Positions 43,451 to 53,650 of a DNA stretch of 64,000 nt are shown in pieces. Where the stretch lies: positions 1,178,001 to 1,242,000 of the forward strand of contig NZ_CP047211.1 in the NCBI RefSeq assembly GCF_030408795.1, written 5' to 3'. The DNA comes from Corynebacterium hansenii. Its GTDB lineage: Bacteria > Actinomycetota > Actinomycetes > Mycobacteriales > Mycobacteriaceae. The position numbers and the translations under genes are program-made. Numbering within the stretch: position 1 is the stretch's first letter; each line of letters begins with the position of its first letter. The notes under the pieces were generated by a model. It made no database searches. It saw nothing but the letters and a program-made list of their open reading frames with translations, and had not been told where the DNA came from.

Positions 43451-44026
43451 ATGACTGCCGCTTCCCCTTTCGTGTTTGACGTGGGCCGGGTGCTGCGCGA
43501 AGGCGCGCCCGAGCCCTTTTCCCGTGTCGGCGATGCGCCCGAGCGCATCGGCGCCGAAATGATCGCGGTGGAGAAGGGGACGGAGGTGCGCCTCGACGGC
43601 GTGGTCACCCCCCTCGGCGGCGGCGTGCTCATCGACGCCGACGTCCGCGCCCCGCTGTCCGGCCAGTGCGTGCGCTGCCTGGGCAACCTGGCCGACGAGC
43701 TGGACATCCACGTGTCCACCGTGTTCTCGGCCGGCGAGGGCTTCGTCACCGCCGATCCGGAGGACGGCGACGTGGACGACGACGTCCCGGCCCTCGACGG
43801 CGACCTGGCCGACATCACCCAGGCGGTGATCGACGAGGCCGTGCTGGCGCTGCCCTTCAACCCGACGTGCGAGAGCTTCGAGGATCACCCCTGCCACGGG
43901 GAGGAGACCGGCGTGCCCGAGCCCGACGGCGTGTCCGGCCAGGAGGGTGACCTCCCGGATCCGCGCTGGGCCGGTTTGGCCGAGAAGTTCGGCGACCTGG
44001 GCTCCGGCGACGGGGACGCCAAGTGA
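43451..44026 (+). CDS. DUF177 (YceD-family) protein
   Basis: A 191-residue YceD-like protein. The conserved core is GVVTPLGGGVLIDADVRAPLSGQCVRCL, followed by acidic LPF-type segment and CESFEDHPC, a second cysteine pair. The protein is linked to 23S rRNA and ribosome metabolism in other bacteria and typically lies next to rpmF or rnc. Here it precedes rnc with a four-base overlap (GTGA). TAGGAT at 43436-43441 is a possible -10 nine bases before the ATG. Confidence 0.87.
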   Translation: MTAASPFVFDVGRVLREGAPEPFSRVGDAPERIGAEMIAVEKGTEVRLDGVVTPLGGGVLIDADVRAPLSGQCVRCLGNLADELDIHVSTVFSAGEGFVTADPEDGDVDDDVPALDGDLADITQAVIDEAVLALPFNPTCESFEDHPCHGEETGVPEPDGVSGQEGDLPDPRWAGLAEKFGDLGSGDGDAK

Positions 44027-44751
44027 GCCGGAAGCGGCGCCTGAGCGGTGAGGCGGCGCGCCAGGCGGCGTTCACCGCGGTCGATCACGCACCGCTGCTC
44101 GAGCGGCTGGGCGTCGGGCTCGACGACGACCGGCTGTGCCTGGCGCTGACGCACCGCAGCTTCGCCAACGAAAACGGCAACCTGACCAACAACGAGCGCC
44201 TGGAGTTCCTGGGCGACGCCGTGCTGGGCATGTGCGTCGCCGAGGAGCTGTACCGGCGTTTCCCCGATCGCGCGGAGCAGGACATCTCCAAGATGCGCGC
44301 GGGCGTGGTCAACATGTACGCCCTCGCCGACCTGGCTCGCCGCATCGAGTTGGGCCCGCACATCCTGCTGGGCCGCGGCGAGAAGTCGACGGGCGGCGCC
44401 GACAAGCATTCGATCCTGGCGGACACCGTGGAGGCGCTGCTCGGTGCGATCTACCTCCAGCACGGCTTCGCCACGTCGCGGGACACCATCCTGCGGCTGT
44501 TCGACGCGATGATCGACGAGGCCCCGACCCAGTCGCGCGGCCGCGACTGGAAGACGCTGCTGCAGGAGCGCCTGGCGGCGAAGAAGCTCCCGGCCGCCGA
44601 ATACGTCGTCAGCTCCGAGGGCCCGGACCACGCCCGCACGTACTCCGTCGAACTGCTCGTCGACGGCGTCGTCCGCGGCACCGGCACCGGCGCGACGAAG
44701 AAGGAAGCCGAGATGCTCGCGGCCCACCGGGCCCACACGGCGCTGGGGTAG
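44023..44751 (+). CDS. rnc: Ribonuclease III
   Basis: A 242-residue RNase III that processes rRNA precursors and structured RNAs. The nuclease signature is NNERLEFLGDAVLGM (near 56-70), with a later catalytic acid in SILADTVEALLGAI. A C-terminal dsRNA-binding domain ends with GTGATKKEAEMLAA. The GTG start overlaps the DUF177 stop. Confidence 0.95.
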   Translation: MSRKRRLSGEAARQAAFTAVDHAPLLERLGVGLDDDRLCLALTHRSFANENGNLTNNERLEFLGDAVLGMCVAEELYRRFPDRAEQDISKMRAGVVNMYALADLARRIELGPHILLGRGEKSTGGADKHSILADTVEALLGAIYLQHGFATSRDTILRLFDAMIDEAPTQSRGRDWKTLLQERLAAKKLPAAEYVVSSEGPDHARTYSVELLVDGVVRGTGTGATKKEAEMLAAHRAHTALG

Positions 44752-44757
44752 GGGCGG

Positions 44758-45606
44758 ATGCCTGAACTGCCCGAAGTCGAGACGATCCGCATCGGGCTCG
44801 ATCCCCACGTCCGCGGGCGCCGCATCACCGGCGCGCGCGTGCTCCGCGACCGTGCGGTGCGCCGTCAGCCGGGCGGTGCCGCGGAGTTCGGCGAACGCCT
44901 GGTCGGCCGCACCATCACGGGCACCGGCCGGAGGGGCAAGTTCCTGTGGCTGACGCTCGACGACGCCTCCGCGCTGCTCATCCACCTGGGCATGAGCGGC
45001 CAGCTGATCGTGCCCGGCCCGGACACGCCGCCCTCGCCGCACGTGCGCGCCACGCTCGAACTCGACGGCCTGACGCTGCAGTTCCGCGACCAGCGGACGT
45101 TCGGGTGGGTGTGGGCCTGCGACGCCGGCGCCGACGGCGTGCCGGAGCCGGCCGCGCACATCGCCCGCGACCTGATGGATCCGCGGGTGGACCCCGTCGC
45201 GCTCGCCCACGTGATCCGCCGCCGCACCAGCGGCATCAAGCGCGTGTTGCTCAACCAGGAGGTCGTTTCGGGCATCGGCAACATCTACGCCGACGAGATG
45301 CTGTGGGCCGCCCGCGTCCACGGCGAGACCCCCGCCGACGAGCTGTCGGTGCGCACGCTGGCGAAGCTCCTGCGGGCGGGCCGCGAGGTCATGGGCCGGG
45401 CGGTCAAGGTCGGCGGCACCAGCTTCGACTCGCTGTACGTCAACGTCAACGGCGAATCGGGCTACTTCTCCCGCGACCTGGAGGCGTACGGCCGCGAAGG
45501 CGAGCCCTGCTCCCGCTGCGGCCGGCCGATCGTCCGGTCGACGTTCATGAACCGTTCCAGCTACCACTGCCCGCGGTGCCAGCGGCTGCCGCGGGAGGCC
45601 GCATGA
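44758..45606 (+). CDS. mutM: Formamidopyrimidine-DNA glycosylase
   Basis: A 282-residue Fpg/MutM that removes oxidised purines. After Met the catalytic Pro2-Glu3 is intact (MPELPEVETIR). The helix-two-turn-helix segment (QEVVSGIGNIYADE) and C-terminal zinc finger (CSRCGRPIVRS...YHCPRCQ) are complete. It starts six bases after rnc, and its stop overlaps the GT87 gene start (ATGA). Confidence 0.96.
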   Translation: MPELPEVETIRIGLDPHVRGRRITGARVLRDRAVRRQPGGAAEFGERLVGRTITGTGRRGKFLWLTLDDASALLIHLGMSGQLIVPGPDTPPSPHVRATLELDGLTLQFRDQRTFGWVWACDAGADGVPEPAAHIARDLMDPRVDPVALAHVIRRRTSGIKRVLLNQEVVSGIGNIYADEMLWAARVHGETPADELSVRTLAKLLRAGREVMGRAVKVGGTSFDSLYVNVNGESGYFSRDLEAYGREGEPCSRCGRPIVRSTFMNRSSYHCPRCQRLPREAA

Positions 45607-46862
45607 TGCCCGTTCTGCGCCGGCCCGGGGTCCGCGCGCTCATTTCCGTCGTCTTCGCCGCGCTCGCGGCGTCGAAGCTCGTCCACTTCTCCGGCGCACC
45701 GCGCTACTTCCTCGACGCCGACGTGTACGCGGTCGGCGGCCTCCGCTTCCTCGAGGGGCTCCCGCTTTACGACGGCTCCTTCCCGACGTCCAGCGGCGTC
45801 TGGCTGCCGTTCACGTATCCGCCGGTGGCCGCGGTGCTCTTCGCGCCGCTGGCGATGATGCCGCTGCAGCTGGTCTTCGTCCTCGTCGCGGCCGCGACGA
45901 TGGGGTCGCTGTGGTGGGTGCTGCGGGAGGTCGTCGCAAAGCTCGGGGGCCTGCGCGCCGCCGACGCGGGATGGCTCGCGCTGGCGCTGACCGCCGCCCT
46001 GCTGTGGTTCGGCCCCGTGCACACGACCATCGGTTTCGGGCAGGTCAACGTCATTTTGATGATGCTCGTGGCCATCGACGTCCTCGTCGTGCCGCCGCGC
46101 TGGCGGGGCCTGCTCACCGGGGCCGCCATCGCCGTCAAACTCACGCCGGCGGTGTTCGGCCTGTGGTTCCTGCTGCGCCGCGACTGGGGCGGCATCGCGC
46201 GCATCGCGGCGTCGGCCGGCGGGCTGACGCTGCTCGGGCACCTCGCGGCGCCGGCCGATTCGGCCCGGTACTGGACGGACACGCTGGCCAACACCGGGCG
46301 CATCGGCGGCCCCATGTACGCCTCCAACCAATCCATCGACGCCGAACTGTGGCGCCTGGGCCTGCACACCGAGGACTCCGGCGGCGGGCTGTGGCTGGCG
46401 CTGGTGCTGGCGGCGCTGGCCGTCACCGTCGCCGTGATGCTGCGGCTGCTCCGCGACGGGCACCCCTTCCTCGCCGTGTGCGCCAACGCCCTGTTCGGGC
46501 TGCTGGCGTCGCCCATATCGTGGTCGCACCACTGGGTCTGGGTGCCCGTCATGGTCATCGCGGTGACCGTTCTCGCCCTGCGGGCACCACGCCGGAGGGG
46601 CGATCCGGGTGGGGCGCTGCCGTGGATTTTCATCGCCTCCGGAGTGGTGTGCTTCGCATTCGAGCCCCAGGCGCTCGCACCGGCGGAACAAGGCCGTGAA
46701 CTGGACTGGAGCGCCTTCTGGCACGTGTTCGGCAACGCCTACCTGTGGTGGGCGGTGGCCGCGTTGATCATGATGTGGTTCCTGTCAAGGCATTTACCGT
46801 CCGCTGAGTCGCGTCTAATGTCGCATTCATGGAATGGATGGAAAGCGCCACAAGCGCGGTAA
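45603..46862 (+). CDS. GT87-family (DUF2029) polyprenol-dependent mannosyltransferase
   Basis: A 419-residue membrane protein with about 10-12 helices. The GT-C/GT87 acid motif is ADVYAVGG in the first outside loop, after RYFLD; a later WSHHWVW segment is also typical. Actinobacterial members add alpha-mannose to phosphatidylinositol mannosides, lipomannan or lipoarabinomannan using polyprenyl-phosphate-mannose. The specific linkage cannot be read. The gene overlaps the mutM stop and its last 34 bases overlap the AGCS transporter start. Confidence 0.82.
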   Translation: MMPVLRRPGVRALISVVFAALAASKLVHFSGAPRYFLDADVYAVGGLRFLEGLPLYDGSFPTSSGVWLPFTYPPVAAVLFAPLAMMPLQLVFVLVAAATMGSLWWVLREVVAKLGGLRAADAGWLALALTAALLWFGPVHTTIGFGQVNVILMMLVAIDVLVVPPRWRGLLTGAAIAVKLTPAVFGLWFLLRRDWGGIARIAASAGGLTLLGHLAAPADSARYWTDTLANTGRIGGPMYASNQSIDAELWRLGLHTEDSGGGLWLALVLAALAVTVAVMLRLLRDGHPFLAVCANALFGLLASPISWSHHWVWVPVMVIAVTVLALRAPRRRGDPGGALPWIFIASGVVCFAFEPQALAPAEQGRELDWSAFWHVFGNAYLWWAVAALIMMWFLSRHLPSAESRLMSHSWNGWKAPQAR

Positions 46863-48316
46863 CGGCCTGGAACGACAAGTACTGGCTGTTCATGATCGGC
46901 CTGCTCATTCTGGCGGGCCTGTACTTCTGCATCCGGACGATCGTCGTCCAGATCCGCTATGTGCCGGACATGTTCCGCGCCATCGCCGAGAAGCCGTCGG
47001 ACATTTCCGAGGGCGTCAAGGGCATCTCCAGCTTCAAGGCGTTCACCATTTCGGCGGCGTCGCGCGTGGGCACCGGCAACGTCGCCGGCGTGGCGGTGGC
47101 CATTTCCACGGGCGGCCCGGGCGCGGTGTTCTGGATGTGGCTGCTGGCCATCGTCGGCGGCGCGACCAGTTTCGTCGAGTCCACCCTCGCCCAGCTGTAC
47201 AAGGTGAAGGACAGGGAGTCCTACCGCGGCGGCCCGGCCTACTACATCACCCGCGGCCTGGGCGAGAAGTTCCGGTGGCTGGCCATCCTGTTCGCGCTGG
47301 CCATCACCATCACCTACGGCTTCGTGTTCAACGCGGTGCAGTCGAACTCCATCACGGCCGCCGTGGCCGAATCCACCGGAAACGACTCGCCGAACCTGAA
47401 GGTCATCATCGGCCTGGTGCTCGCCGCGGCCACCGGCGCGATCATCTTCGGCGGCGTGCAGCGCATCTCGAAGGTCACCCAGGTCATCGTGCCCGTCATG
47501 GCCATGGCGTACATCATCCTGGGCATCATCGTCCTGGTGCTCAACTGGAGCGAGGTCCCGTCGATGCTGGCGCTGATCGTCGAGCACGCCCTGGGCATCC
47601 GCGAAATCGCCGGCGCGGCCGTGGGCACCGCCATCATGCAGGGCATGCGCCGCGGCCTGTTCTCCAACGAAGCCGGCATGGGCTCCACGCCGAACGCCGC
47701 CGCGACGTCGTCGGTGTCCCACCCGTGCAAGCAGGGTCTGATCCAGACGCTCGGCGTCTACTTCGACACGATCATCGTGTGCACGGTCACGGCCGTCATC
47801 ATCCTGCTGTCGAACCCGGTGTACGGCGCGGAGGCGGAGGGCACGTCGCTGACCCAGGCCGCGCTGGCCGCCCAAGTCGGTTCTTGGGCCACCCACGCGG
47901 TGACGGTGATCATCTTCTTCCTGGCGTTCTCGTCGATCATCGGCAACTACTACTACGCCGAGGCCAACGTGCCCTTCCTCGACGAGCGCAGGAGCGTCCT
48001 CAACGGCGTGCGCGCGCTGATCATGCTGTGCGTCCTCGGCGGCGCGATCGGTTCGGTGCCGCTGGTCTGGGCGTTGGCCGACGTCTTCTCGGCGCTGATG
48101 GCCACCATCAACATCGCCGCGATCCTGCCGCTGGGCGGGGTGGCGGTGGCGCTGTTGGCCAACTACTCGGCGCAGAGGGCCAGGGGACTCAACCCCGTGT
48201 TCCACCGCGATGATATTCCGGGCCTGCGCGGCCGCGAGAACATCGAGTGCTGGGACGGCTCCGACCCGATGACGGTCCGCGCCGACGACGGCGGCGCGGC
48301 CGAGGTGGCGCGATGA
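46829..48316 (+). CDS. Sodium:alanine/glycine symporter (AGCS family)
   Basis: A 495-residue AGCS transporter with about 10-11 membrane segments. The family signature [17 protein letters not shown] is present, as is [12 protein letters not shown] (substrate region) and [17 protein letters not shown]. It imports small amino acids with Na+. The ATG at 46829 gives an N-terminus MEWMESATS; the in-frame ATG at 46838 is also possible. The start overlaps the preceding gene, and the stop overlaps the acylphosphatase start by four bases. Confidence 0.88.
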   Translation: MEWMESATSAVTAWNDKYWLFMIGLLILAGLYFCIRTIVVQIRYVPDMFRAIAEKPSDISEGVKGISSFKAFTISAASRVGTGNVAGVAVAISTGGPGAVFWMWLLAIVGGATSFVESTLAQLYKVKDRESYRGGPAYYITRGLGEKFRWLAILFALAITITYGFVFNAVQSNSITAAVAESTGNDSPNLKVIIGLVLAAATGAIIFGGVQRISKVTQVIVPVMAMAYIILGIIVLVLNWSEVPSMLALIVEHALGIREIAGAAVGTAIMQGMRRGLFSNEAGMGSTPNAAATSSVSHPCKQGLIQTLGVYFDTIIVCTVTAVIILLSNPVYGAEAEGTSLTQAALAAQVGSWATHAVTVIIFFLAFSSIIGNYYYAEANVPFLDERRSVLNGVRALIMLCVLGGAIGSVPLVWALADVFSALMATINIAAILPLGGVAVALLANYSAQRARGLNPVFHRDDIPGLRGRENIECWDGSDPMTVRADDGGAAEVAR

Positions 48317-48594
48317 GCGACGGCGGATCGCGCCTGACCGCCTGGGTCCACGGGCACGTGCAGGGCGTCGGCTTCCGCTGGGCCACCCGCGTGCGGGCCC
48401 TGGAGCTGGGGTTGACCGGATACGCGAAGAATTACACGGATGGCCGGGTGCTGGTCATCGCGGAAGGGCCCGCCGCGGCCTGCGAGGAGCTGCTCGCCTG
48501 GCTGGAGGGCCCCGACGCCCCGGGCTCGGTGTCGACGGTCGTCAGCGAGGTCGGCGACGCCCGCGGCGGTTACGAGGGTTTCCTCAGGAAGTAG
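48313..48594 (+). CDS. acyP: Acylphosphatase
   Basis: A 93-residue acylphosphatase that hydrolyses acyl phosphates. The P-loop-like [15 protein letters not shown] contains the catalytic Arg, and Asn in GYAKNYTDG is the second active-site residue. The ATG overlaps the AGCS stop (ATGA). The 3' end overlaps the convergent hypothetical gene by 11 bases. In many actinobacteria acyP also precedes smc. Confidence 0.93.
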   Translation: MSDGGSRLTAWVHGHVQGVGFRWATRVRALELGLTGYAKNYTDGRVLVIAEGPAAACEELLAWLEGPDAPGSVSTVVSEVGDARGGYEGFLRK

Positions 48595-49117
48595 CGCCCC
48601 CGCGCTCCCTCGCCGCCGCGGCCGCGAGGAATTCGCGGATTTCCGCGAGTGCGGCGAGATGCTCTTCCCGATGTTCCCCGGGATCGAGCATGCCGAGCAC
48701 GCGGGCGCCCTGCTCGCCGACGCGGAGGAGCCGGTCCTCGGCGGCGCCGGTGATCTTGACCTGCCCGATGGCGGCGGCGATGCGGGCCTGGGCTTCGGCG
48801 GCGAGCGCGTTCACCTCGCCCGGGTTCTCGGCGACCCAGGCCCGCACTTCGTCGTCGCCGGCGCCGAACAACTCCGGGTCGATGCCGAAGTCCCAGTCGG
48901 ACAGGATTTCACGGAGCGCGTCGAGGGCGTCGACGCCGTCACCGTCGGATTCGGCCAGTTCCTCGAGGACGTCCAGGACGTCCGCGCCGGAGTCGTTGCC
49001 GAACGGGGCGAATTCGTCGACTTCGGAGTAGAAGCGCTCGGGTGCGAATTCGACGAATCGGGGATGGCTGGTGCGCGGGGACAGACCCTCATCCGGATCG
49101 GTCACGTGGATGCTCAT
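48584..49117 (-). CDS. Conserved hypothetical protein (177 aa)
   Basis: A 177-residue acidic, helix-rich protein with no membrane segment or recognised domain. It has a [19 protein letters not shown] stretch in the middle and a C-terminal Ala/Arg-rich helix ([14 protein letters not shown]). It is convergent with acyP (11-base overlap) and divergent from smc, about 95 bases apart. Codon bias and position support a real gene. Function unknown. Confidence 0.65.
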   Translation of the reverse strand: MSIHVTDPDEGLSPRTSHPRFVEFAPERFYSEVDEFAPFGNDSGADVLDVLEELAESDGDGVDALDALREILSDWDFGIDPELFGAGDDEVRAWVAENPGEVNALAAEAQARIAAAIGQVKITGAAEDRLLRVGEQGARVLGMLDPGEHREEHLAALAEIREFLAAAAARERGGATS

Positions 49118-49212
49118 GTGGGCACGATACCCCGGCCGCGGGTGGCCGGCCTCCCGTCGCGGCGGGCGCGTGCGGTGCTATTCACGTACCCGACATGGCA
49201 CAATGATCAGCC

Positions 49213-52200
49213 GTGCACCTCAAATCGCTGACCCTCAAGGGATTCAAGTCCTTCGCGTCGGCGACCACGCTGAAGTTCGAGCCGGGCATCTGCGCGGTCG
49301 TCGGCCCGAACGGCTCCGGCAAGTCCAACGTCGTCGACGCCCTGGCGTGGGTGATGGGCGAGCAGGGCGCGAAGACCCTGCGCGGCGGGAAGATGGAGGA
49401 CGTCATCTTCGCCGGCACGTCCGGCCGCAAGCCGCTGGGCCGCGCCGAGGTGACGCTGACCATCGACAACTCCGATGGCGTCCTCCCCATCGGCTATTCC
49501 GAGGTTTCGGTCACGCGCCGCATGTTCCGCGACGGCGCCAGCGAGTACGAGATCAACGGTTCGCGCTGCCGCCTGATGGACGTCCAGGAGCTGCTCAGCG
49601 ATTCGGGCATCGGCCGCGAGATGCACGTCATCGTCGGCCAGGGCCGGCTCGCCCAGATCCTGGAGTCGCGGCCGGAGGAGCGCCGCGCGTTCATCGAGGA
49701 AGCCGCCGGCGTGCTCAAGCACCGGCGTCGCAAGGAAAAGGCCCAGCGCAAGCTGCAGTCGATGCAGGGCAACCTCGACCGTCTGGAGGACCTGGTCGGG
49801 GAGCTGCGCCGGCAGCTGAAGCCGCTGGCCCGGCAGGCGGAGGCCGCCCAACGCGCGCAGACCGTGCAGGCCGATCTGCGCCAGGCCAGGCTCGCGCTCG
49901 CGGCGGCCGACCTGGTCGCGCTGCGCGAGGCGCTTTCCGACGCCGCCGAGCGCGCGAAAATGGTCGCGGACAAGGTTGCGGCGGAGGAGGCGGTGGCCGA
50001 AGCGGTCGCCGAACGCCGCGATGATCTGGAAGCGGAGCTGGAGGACGTCACCCCGCGCGCCGACGCCGCCCGCGACCTGTGGTTCCGGCTGTCCGCGCTG
50101 GCGGAGCGCGTGGGCGCGACCCGGCGCATCGCCGCCGACCGCGCCGCCGATTCCGCCCCGGCCCCGTGGACCGGCCAGGACCCGGAGGAGCTCGAGTCCC
50201 GCGCCGAACGCGCCGCCGCCGAGGAAGAGGAGCTGGCCGAGGCCGAATCGGAGGCGCGCGAGCGCCTGGAATCGGTCCGCGACGTCCTCGCGGAGGCCGA
50301 GGATGCGTTCCGCGCCGCCGAATCGGAGCACATGGCGCAGGTCCGCGCTCTGGCCGACCGCCGCGAAGGCGTGGTCCGGCTGGTCGCCGCGGAGGAATCC
50401 CTGCGCGCGCGCATCGAGTCGGCCGAAGCCGAGTCCGCCCGCCTGGCCGAGCACGTGGCCGAAGCGGGGCAGCGCCGCGACGATGCCGCCGACGCCCTCG
50501 ACGACGCCGCCGAGGCACTGGCGGAAGCCGAGACGGCCGGTCCCGAGCTCGCCCGCGCCCATGAGCGCGCCGACGCCGAGGCCACCGCCGCCACCGCCCG
50601 CGTGAAGGAGCTCCGCGACCGCGAGCGCGCGCTGGAGAAGACGGTGTCGGGCCTGTCCGCGCGCATCGAGGCCCTCGACGCCGCCCGCCGCGCCGCCGCC
50701 ACCGACGGGGCGGGATGGTTGCGCGACACCCACGGGCTGCCCGCGCTGTCGGGGGCGCTGCACGTCACCGGCGGCTGGGACTCGGCGATCGCCGCGGCAC
50801 TCGGCCCCGCCGCCGAGGCGCTGGTCGCCGGCGACGAGGACGCACCGGACCATTCGGCCGACGACCTGATCGCCTCGCTGTCCGACGCCGGCGCCGGCAC
50901 CGCGACCGTCGTGGAACCGGGGTCCGGCGCGGGCTGGCGCCTCGACGCGGGCATCCCGCCCGGCTGCACGTGGGCCCTGGACGTGGTGGAGCACCCGAAC
51001 GAATTGGCGGCGGCGCTGTCGGCGCTGCTCGTCGATGTGGTGCTGTGCCCCGACGCCGCGACCGCGCGCCGCGTCGTCGACGAGGACAACCGCCTGCGCG
51101 CCGCCACCGCCGACGGGCGCCTGCACGGCCCCGGGTGGGCGTCGGGCGGCGCGGGCGGCGCGCAGTCCAGCGTGGAGATCGGCGCGGGCATCGCCGCGGC
51201 GGAGGAGGAGCTCGCCGCCGCCCGCGAGGAGCTCGCCGACCTCGGCGGAGTCCTGGCCGGCGCCGCCGCCGAAGAAGAAGACCGCCGCACCGACGCCGCC
51301 GCGGCCCGCGCCGCCCTGCGCGAGCACGAACGTGGCCTGAAGACCCTGAAGGACGCCCGCACCCGCGCGCAGTCGCAGCTCGCCGGAGTCGACCACGACG
51401 CCGAACGCGCCGCCGCCCGCCGCGGGGAGGCCGAGGCCCGGCTGGTGCAGCTGCGCGAGGAACTCGACGAGGTCTCCGACCGCCTGTCCCGCGTCGACGA
51501 GGATCCGGCCGAGGGCGAACCCTCCACCGAGGAACGCGATCACGCCGCCGCGGCGCTGGCCCAGGCCCGAGCCATGGAAACCGAGGCGCGGCTGGCGCTG
51601 CGCACCGCCGAGGAACGCTCGGGCGGGGTGCGCGGGAAGGCCGAACGGCTGCGTCGCCAAGCAACCGCGGAACGCCAGGCCCGCGCCCGCCACGAGGCCG
51701 CCCAGGTGCGCCGGGAACGCTCCCGCGAGCTGGCGGCCACCGTCGCCGAGCTGTCCGGCGACGTCGCCGAGCAGGTGTCGGTGTCTCTTGAGCGTGCCGC
51801 CGCCGACCGCGACGAGCTGGAGGCCACCCGCAAGGCCATCGGCGCCGAACTGAACAAGGCGCGCGCCGACGCATCGGCCGCCGCCAAGCGCGTCGCCGAG
51901 CTCACCGACGGCGCGCACCGGGGCGACATCGCCCGGGCCGAGGCCCAGCTTCGCGTCGATCAGATGGAGGAGTCCATCGTCGACCGGCTCGGCGTGCCCG
52001 TCGCCGACCTGCTCGAATCGCATGCGCCGGGGGAGGACTTCGACCGCGCGGAGGCCGAGGCCCGCCTCAAGCGCGCGGAAAAGGACCTCCGCGTGCTCGG
52101 CCGCGTCAACCCGCTGGCCCTGGAGGAGTTCAAGGCCATGGAGGAGCGCCACGACTTCCTGGCCACGCAGCTCGACGACGTCCGCCGCGCCCGCAAGGAC

Positions 52201-52704
52201 CTGCTCGACGTCGTGGAGGAGGTCGACGAGACCATCCTGCGGCTGTTCACCGAGGCCTGGCTGGACGTGGAGCGGGAGTTCCCCAAGGTCTTCGACACCC
52301 TCTTCCCGGGCGGCGACGGCCGGTTGGTGCTCACCGAGCCGGAGGACATGCTGGCCACCGGCATCGAGGTGGAGGCCCGCCCGCCGGGCAAGAAGGTCAA
52401 GCGGCTGTCGCTGCTGTCGGGCGGCGAGAAGTCGCTGACGGCGCTGGCGATGCTGGTGGCCATCTTCCGCGCCCGCCCCAGCCCGTTCTACGTCCTCGAC
52501 GAGGTCGAGGCGGCGCTCGACGACGTCAACCTGCGCCGGCTCATCGCCCTGCTGGAGGAGCTGCGCGAGTCGTCCCAGCTGATCGTGATCACGCACCAGA
52601 AGCCGACCATGGACGTGGCGAACGTCCTGTACGGCGTGACCATGCGCGGCGACGGCGTCACACGGGTGATCTCGCAGCGCATGTCGCCGGAGACGGCGAA
52701 GTAG
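49213..52704 (+). CDS. smc: Chromosome segregation ATPase SMC
   Basis: A 1163-residue SMC protein that organises and segregates chromosomes with ScpA and ScpB. Walker A is GPNGSGKS (31-38), the ABC signature LLSGGEKSL near 1067, and Walker B YVLDEVEAALDD near 1094. Two long coiled coils flank a hinge at about 500-655. The GTG start at 49213 is preceded by CACAAT eight bases upstream, consistent with leaderless expression. An antisense-looking reverse reading across it is a shadow. Confidence 0.97.
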   Translation: MHLKSLTLKGFKSFASATTLKFEPGICAVVGPNGSGKSNVVDALAWVMGEQGAKTLRGGKMEDVIFAGTSGRKPLGRAEVTLTIDNSDGVLPIGYSEVSVTRRMFRDGASEYEINGSRCRLMDVQELLSDSGIGREMHVIVGQGRLAQILESRPEERRAFIEEAAGVLKHRRRKEKAQRKLQSMQGNLDRLEDLVGELRRQLKPLARQAEAAQRAQTVQADLRQARLALAAADLVALREALSDAAERAKMVADKVAAEEAVAEAVAERRDDLEAELEDVTPRADAARDLWFRLSALAERVGATRRIAADRAADSAPAPWTGQDPEELESRAERAAAEEEELAEAESEARERLESVRDVLAEAEDAFRAAESEHMAQVRALADRREGVVRLVAAEESLRARIESAEAESARLAEHVAEAGQRRDDAADALDDAAEALAEAETAGPELARAHERADAEATAATARVKELRDRERALEKTVSGLSARIEALDAARRAAATDGAGWLRDTHGLPALSGALHVTGGWDSAIAAALGPAAEALVAGDEDAPDHSADDLIASLSDAGAGTATVVEPGSGAGWRLDAGIPPGCTWALDVVEHPNELAAALSALLVDVVLCPDAATARRVVDEDNRLRAATADGRLHGPGWASGGAGGAQSSVEIGAGIAAAEEELAAAREELADLGGVLAGAAAEEEDRRTDAAAARAALREHERGLKTLKDARTRAQSQLAGVDHDAERAAARRGEAEARLVQLREELDEVSDRLSRVDEDPAEGEPSTEERDHAAAALAQARAMETEARLALRTAEERSGGVRGKAERLRRQATAERQARARHEAAQVRRERSRELAATVAELSGDVAEQVSVSLERAAADRDELEATRKAIGAELNKARADASAAAKRVAELTDGAHRGDIARAEAQLRVDQMEESIVDRLGVPVADLLESHAPGEDFDRAEAEARLKRAEKDLRVLGRVNPLALEEFKAMEERHDFLATQLDDVRRARKDLLDVVEEVDETILRLFTEAWLDVEREFPKVFDTLFPGGDGRLVLTEPEDMLATGIEVEARPPGKKVKRLSLLSGGEKSLTALAMLVAIFRARPSPFYVLDEVEAALDDVNLRRLIALLEELRESSQLIVITHQKPTMDVANVLYGVTMRGDGVTRVISQRMSPETAK

Positions 52705-52729
52705 CGGCCGCATCCTATACGTTGGACGC

Positions 52730-53650
52730 ATGAGCATAAAGGCCCGGGACGTGCGCAGGACCTTCGGCGAACACGTCGCCATAGACCATGCGGACGTCGA
52801 CGTCGCACCGGGCCGGATCACCGGCCTGATCGGCCCGAACGGCTGCGGCAAGACCACCCTGCTGCTGGTGCTGGCAGGGTTGCTGGCGCCGGATTCGGGC
52901 ACGGTGGAAGTCGCCGGTTCCGACCCCGCGGCCGACGGCCCCCGGGCCCGCGCGCGGATCGGGTGGATGCCCGATCACGTGGGCACGTGGGAGACGCTGA
53001 CGTCGTGGGAGATCGTCGCCGCCTTCGGCCGCGTCTACGGCCTGCCGCGCGACGTCGCGGGCGAGCGCGCCACGGAGCTGCTCGCGGAGGTCGGCCTTTC
53101 CGACTTCGCCGGCAGCCGCGTGCGCGTGCTGTCGCGCGGCCAGAAGCAGCGCCTGTCGCTGGCGCGGGCGCTGGTGCATGACCCGGCGGTCCTGCTTCTC
53201 GACGAGCCGGCGTCCGGGCTCGACCCCGATTCCAGGGTGGCGCTGCGCGGCATCCTGCGGCGCCGGGCGGATGCCGGGGCGGCGATCATCGTGAGTTCCC
53301 ACATCCTGCCGGAGCTGGAGGAGATGGTCGACGACGTCATCATGATGCGCGACGGCCGTACCCTGGCCCCGTCGTCCGGCGACGGGACGCCCATGTGGCG
53401 GCTGGAGGTCGCGGGCGGCGGGGACGCCGACCTGCGGCGCTGGGCCGAGGCCGAGGACCCCGCTCTCGGCATCGCCGTCGGCGCCGCGTCCCCGGACGAC
53501 GGGCCCCGGCTGGCGTGGGCGGAATTCGCCGCCGGCCCGGAGGCCGCATCGGCCGCGCTGGCCCGGGCGCTGGCGGCCGGAGTGGTGGTGGCGTCCTTCG
53601 GCCGGAGGACGCTGGAATCCCGATACCTGGAATGGGGTGCGAACGAATGA
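52730..53650 (+). CDS. ABC transporter ATP-binding protein
   Basis: A 306-residue ABC ATPase. Walker A is GPNGCGKTT, the signature VLSRGQKQR is slightly unusual (SRGQ for SGGQ), and Walker B is LLLDEPASG. The C-terminal about 90 residues form a variable regulatory tail. The gene is coupled to a downstream permease by a four-base overlap (ATGA). The pair resembles multidrug/antibiotic or membrane-protein exporters (ABC-2 class). Substrate unknown. Confidence 0.88.
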   Translation: MSIKARDVRRTFGEHVAIDHADVDVAPGRITGLIGPNGCGKTTLLLVLAGLLAPDSGTVEVAGSDPAADGPRARARIGWMPDHVGTWETLTSWEIVAAFGRVYGLPRDVAGERATELLAEVGLSDFAGSRVRVLSRGQKQRLSLARALVHDPAVLLLDEPASGLDPDSRVALRGILRRRADAGAAIIVSSHILPELEEMVDDVIMMRDGRTLAPSSGDGTPMWRLEVAGGGDADLRRWAEAEDPALGIAVGAASPDDGPRLAWAEFAAGPEAASAALARALAAGVVVASFGRRTLESRYLEWGANE

